Assembly (NCBI GenBank): GCA_963708645.1
Contig: CAVPTA010000002.1
Span: 307,130 to 371,129, forward strand
Reading direction: 5' to 3'
DNA from: RYN-133 sp963708645
Lineage (GTDB): Bacteria; Actinomycetota; Actinomycetes; Mycobacteriales; Jatrophihabitantaceae
Length of the DNA: 64,000 bases
Shown: positions 62,352 to 64,000 of the stretch, piece after piece
Position numbering within the stretch: position 1 is the first letter of the stretch
How the letters are laid out: each line of letters opens with the position of its first letter
The notes under the pieces: model-generated
What the model saw: only the letters and a program-made list of their open reading frames with translations
Databases searched by the model: none
What the model was told of the DNA's origin: nothing
Program-made: the position numbers and the translations under genes

Positions 62352-63929
62352 ATGACCCTCACAGACCTCCGGCCGGCCACCGCCGCGCCGACACGCACCT
62401 CCCGCCGCGACAACCCCTGGTGGTCGCTCGTTGCCACCGCCCTGGGCGTTGTCATGGTCGCCCTCGACGGAACGGTCGTCGCAATCGCGAACCCGTTCAT
62501 AGCCCGCGACCTCGGCGCATCGCTGTCCGATCTGCAATGGGTGACCAACGCCTACCTGCTCGCGCTCGCCGTACTGCTCATCCCCGCCGGCTGGCTCGGC
62601 GACCGATTCGGTCGTCGCCGGATGTTCCTCATCGGCGTCGTCGGCTTCGCGCTCACCTCGCTCGCCGTCGGGCTGTCCGGCTCCATCACCGAGGTGATCG
62701 TGTTCCGCACATTGCAGGGCGTGGCCGGTGCGCTGATCATGCCGAACACGCTGGCCCTGCTGCGGCAGGCCTTCCCCGCCGAGAAGCTGAACTCCGCGCT
62801 AGGGATCTGGGGTGCCGTCACGGCCGCCTCGACCGCGGGCGGGCCGATCCTCGCCGGCGTGCTGGTCGAGCACCTGTCGTGGTCGAGCGTCTTCTACATC
62901 AACGTCCCCGTCGGCGTGATCGCGCTTGCCGTCGGCCTGGCCGTCCTGCGGGACAGCCGCGGCGCCGCGACGTCCCGGCTCGACTTCGCCGGCCTCGGCA
63001 CCCTGGCCGCCGGACTGTTCCTGCTGATCTTCGGCGTCATCAAGGCACAGACTTGGTCGTGGGGTGACCCGCTCACGCTCGGGTTCATCGGTGGCGGACT
63101 CGCGTTGCTCGTCGTGTTCGGCGTCATCGAAACCCGCGTCACGAACCCGTTGATCCCGATGCGGATCTTCCGCGACCGATCGGTGACGATCGGGTCGGCA
63201 GCGGTGCTGCTCAACTTCTTCGCGCTGTTCGGCGTGCTGTTCTTCATCAGTCTGTATCTGCAGAGCGTGCACGGTTACAGCGCGATCGAAGCCGGCGTGC
63301 GGACGTTGCCGCTGACCCTGCTCTTCGTCGTGAGCAGCCCGCTGTCCGGCGCGCTGACCGGACGGTTCGGACCACGCGTCCCGATCATGCTCGGACTGCT
63401 CGCCGTGGGTGTGTCGATGGTCGCGCTGCTCGCGCTCGACAGCGAGTCGTCCTACTCGGTGCTCTGGCCGCCGATGGTCGGCATCGGCATCGGCATCGGA
63501 CTGGTCGTCGTCGCGTCGACCGAGGCGATCGTCGGCAACACACCGGCCTCGCTGGCCGGGGTCGCCGGTGGGATGCAGTCGACGTTCATGCAGCTCGGCG
63601 GCGTGCTCGGCTCCGCCGTCCTCGGAACCGTGCTCAGCAGCCGGGTCGGTTCGGTGCTCACCGACAAGCTCACCGGCGCGGGTGTCCCGACCGCGCTCGC
63701 CAAGCAACTGCAGGGCGCGAAGGAGTACGTCAGCCAGGGCGTTGCACCCGTCCCGACCGGGACGTCGGCTCCGCTCGCGCAGGCGATCACGACCGGCAGC
63801 CACGCAGCGTTCATGTCGGGACTGCACGTCGCACTCGTGGTCGCGGCCGTGCTCGCGTTCGCCGGCGCCGCGATGGCGCCGTTGATCCGCCGTGGCGCCT
63901 CACCCGTCGAGCACGCCGCCGCTGCCTGA
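62352..63929 (+). CDS. DHA2-family MFS multidrug efflux transporter
   Basis: A 525-residue drug/proton antiporter with fourteen predicted helices. Helix 1 carries 'MVALDGTVVAIANPFIARDL' (family motif D1), the loop 2-3 motif A is 'AGWLGDRFGRRRMFLIG', and motif C is 'LGIWGAVTAASTAGGPILAG'. It belongs to the QacA/EmrB-like group and probably exports drugs or antibiotics. The ATG at 62352 fits the usual short N-terminal tail. Regulated by the divergent tetR, most likely. Confidence 0.92.
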   Translation: MTLTDLRPATAAPTRTSRRDNPWWSLVATALGVVMVALDGTVVAIANPFIARDLGASLSDLQWVTNAYLLALAVLLIPAGWLGDRFGRRRMFLIGVVGFALTSLAVGLSGSITEVIVFRTLQGVAGALIMPNTLALLRQAFPAEKLNSALGIWGAVTAASTAGGPILAGVLVEHLSWSSVFYINVPVGVIALAVGLAVLRDSRGAATSRLDFAGLGTLAAGLFLLIFGVIKAQTWSWGDPLTLGFIGGGLALLVVFGVIETRVTNPLIPMRIFRDRSVTIGSAAVLLNFFALFGVLFFISLYLQSVHGYSAIEAGVRTLPLTLLFVVSSPLSGALTGRFGPRVPIMLGLLAVGVSMVALLALDSESSYSVLWPPMVGIGIGIGLVVVASTEAIVGNTPASLAGVAGGMQSTFMQLGGVLGSAVLGTVLSSRVGSVLTDKLTGAGVPTALAKQLQGAKEYVSQGVAPVPTGTSAPLAQAITTGSHAAFMSGLHVALVVAAVLAFAGAAMAPLIRRGASPVEHAAAA

Positions 63930-63958
63930 CCTCGTCCGCACCACTCCCCGCGGGTGGG

Positions 63959-64000
63959 TCACATGCTCGCGATGAGCTTCTCGACGCGCTCGTCGACGGC
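63959..64000 (-). CDS. C-terminal end of an unidentified gene (partial)
   Basis: The last 13 codons of a minus-strand gene enter the window, reading AVDERVEKLIASM and then TGA. The gene lies beyond the window edge. Codon use is normal for the region, but the fragment is too short to name. Confidence 0.4.
   Translation of the reverse strand, partial: AVDERVEKLIASM

Noticed and set aside
62799..63827. A 342-codon minus-strand frame under the DHA2 pump gene.
   Set aside because: Its composition is Arg/Glu/Asp/His-rich with no motif, and the opposite strand encodes an obvious transporter.

Overview
The window is about 64 kb of GC-rich, densely coded DNA from an actinomycete. Lineage markers are rbpA (RNA polymerase-binding protein), the helY-tatC-pafC-pafB block, adjacent lnt and ppm1 (polyprenol-phosphate-mannose synthase), a GuaB1-type GMP reductase, a WS/DGAT acyltransferase, and DUF5999 and SCO4848 small proteins. 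Frequent GTG/TTG starts, ATGA/GTGA overlaps and several leaderless-looking starts (TAnnnT, six or seven bases, then the start codon) fit the same assignment. I cannot fix the genus. A Frankiales/Jatrophihabitantales-like relative is plausible but unproven. No rRNA, tRNA, CRISPR array, prophage or insertion sequence was seen.

Layout. 1-16 kb: the end of a WYL regulator fused to a TrmO-like domain, an SDR, two amidases, an AraC/VOC pair, a secreted NlpC/P60 protein with IPT/TIG domains, a broken DUF222/HNH gene, a broken ECF sigma gene with its YCII/DGPF partner, and small enzymes. 16-26 kb: SppA, a mini-bL12-like protein, a GT-C membrane protein, Smr, a xi-class GST, hydrolases and a membrane Ser/Thr kinase. 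26-33 kb: a second broken DUF222/HNH gene, WS/DGAT, a CDF metal exporter, and trpS under a clear tryptophan attenuator downstream of guaB1. 33-36 kb: a metal (probably zinc) ABC uptake operon behind a Zur-like palindrome. 36-45 kb: a lipid-type cluster (AidB-like acyl-CoA dehydrogenase, TetR, P450, acyl-CoA synthetase, DUF885, GDPD, MFS). 45-54 kb: gamma-glutamyltransferase, rbpA with a sigma-R-type promoter, ppm1-lnt-amidohydrolase, a LacI regulator and a 5'-3' exonuclease. 54-64 kb: a DUF4333 protein with GYGQ repeats, then helY, tatC, pafC and pafB, a TetR/DHA2 efflux pair and the last codons of an unknown gene.

Two themes stand out. First, eight genes are interrupted by about eleven single-base frameshifts although both halves still match their family. 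One shift even makes a false fusion between the metal-binding protein and its ATPase. This pattern looks more like base-level assembly error than gene decay, and it should be resolved before calling pseudogenes. Second, regulation is unusually readable: a Trp-Trp leader peptide with competing hairpins before trpS, a perfect 12-bp inverted repeat between tetR and the P450 gene, three TGACAT half-sites before a hydrolase, a Zur-like box, and a sigma-R promoter at rbpA.
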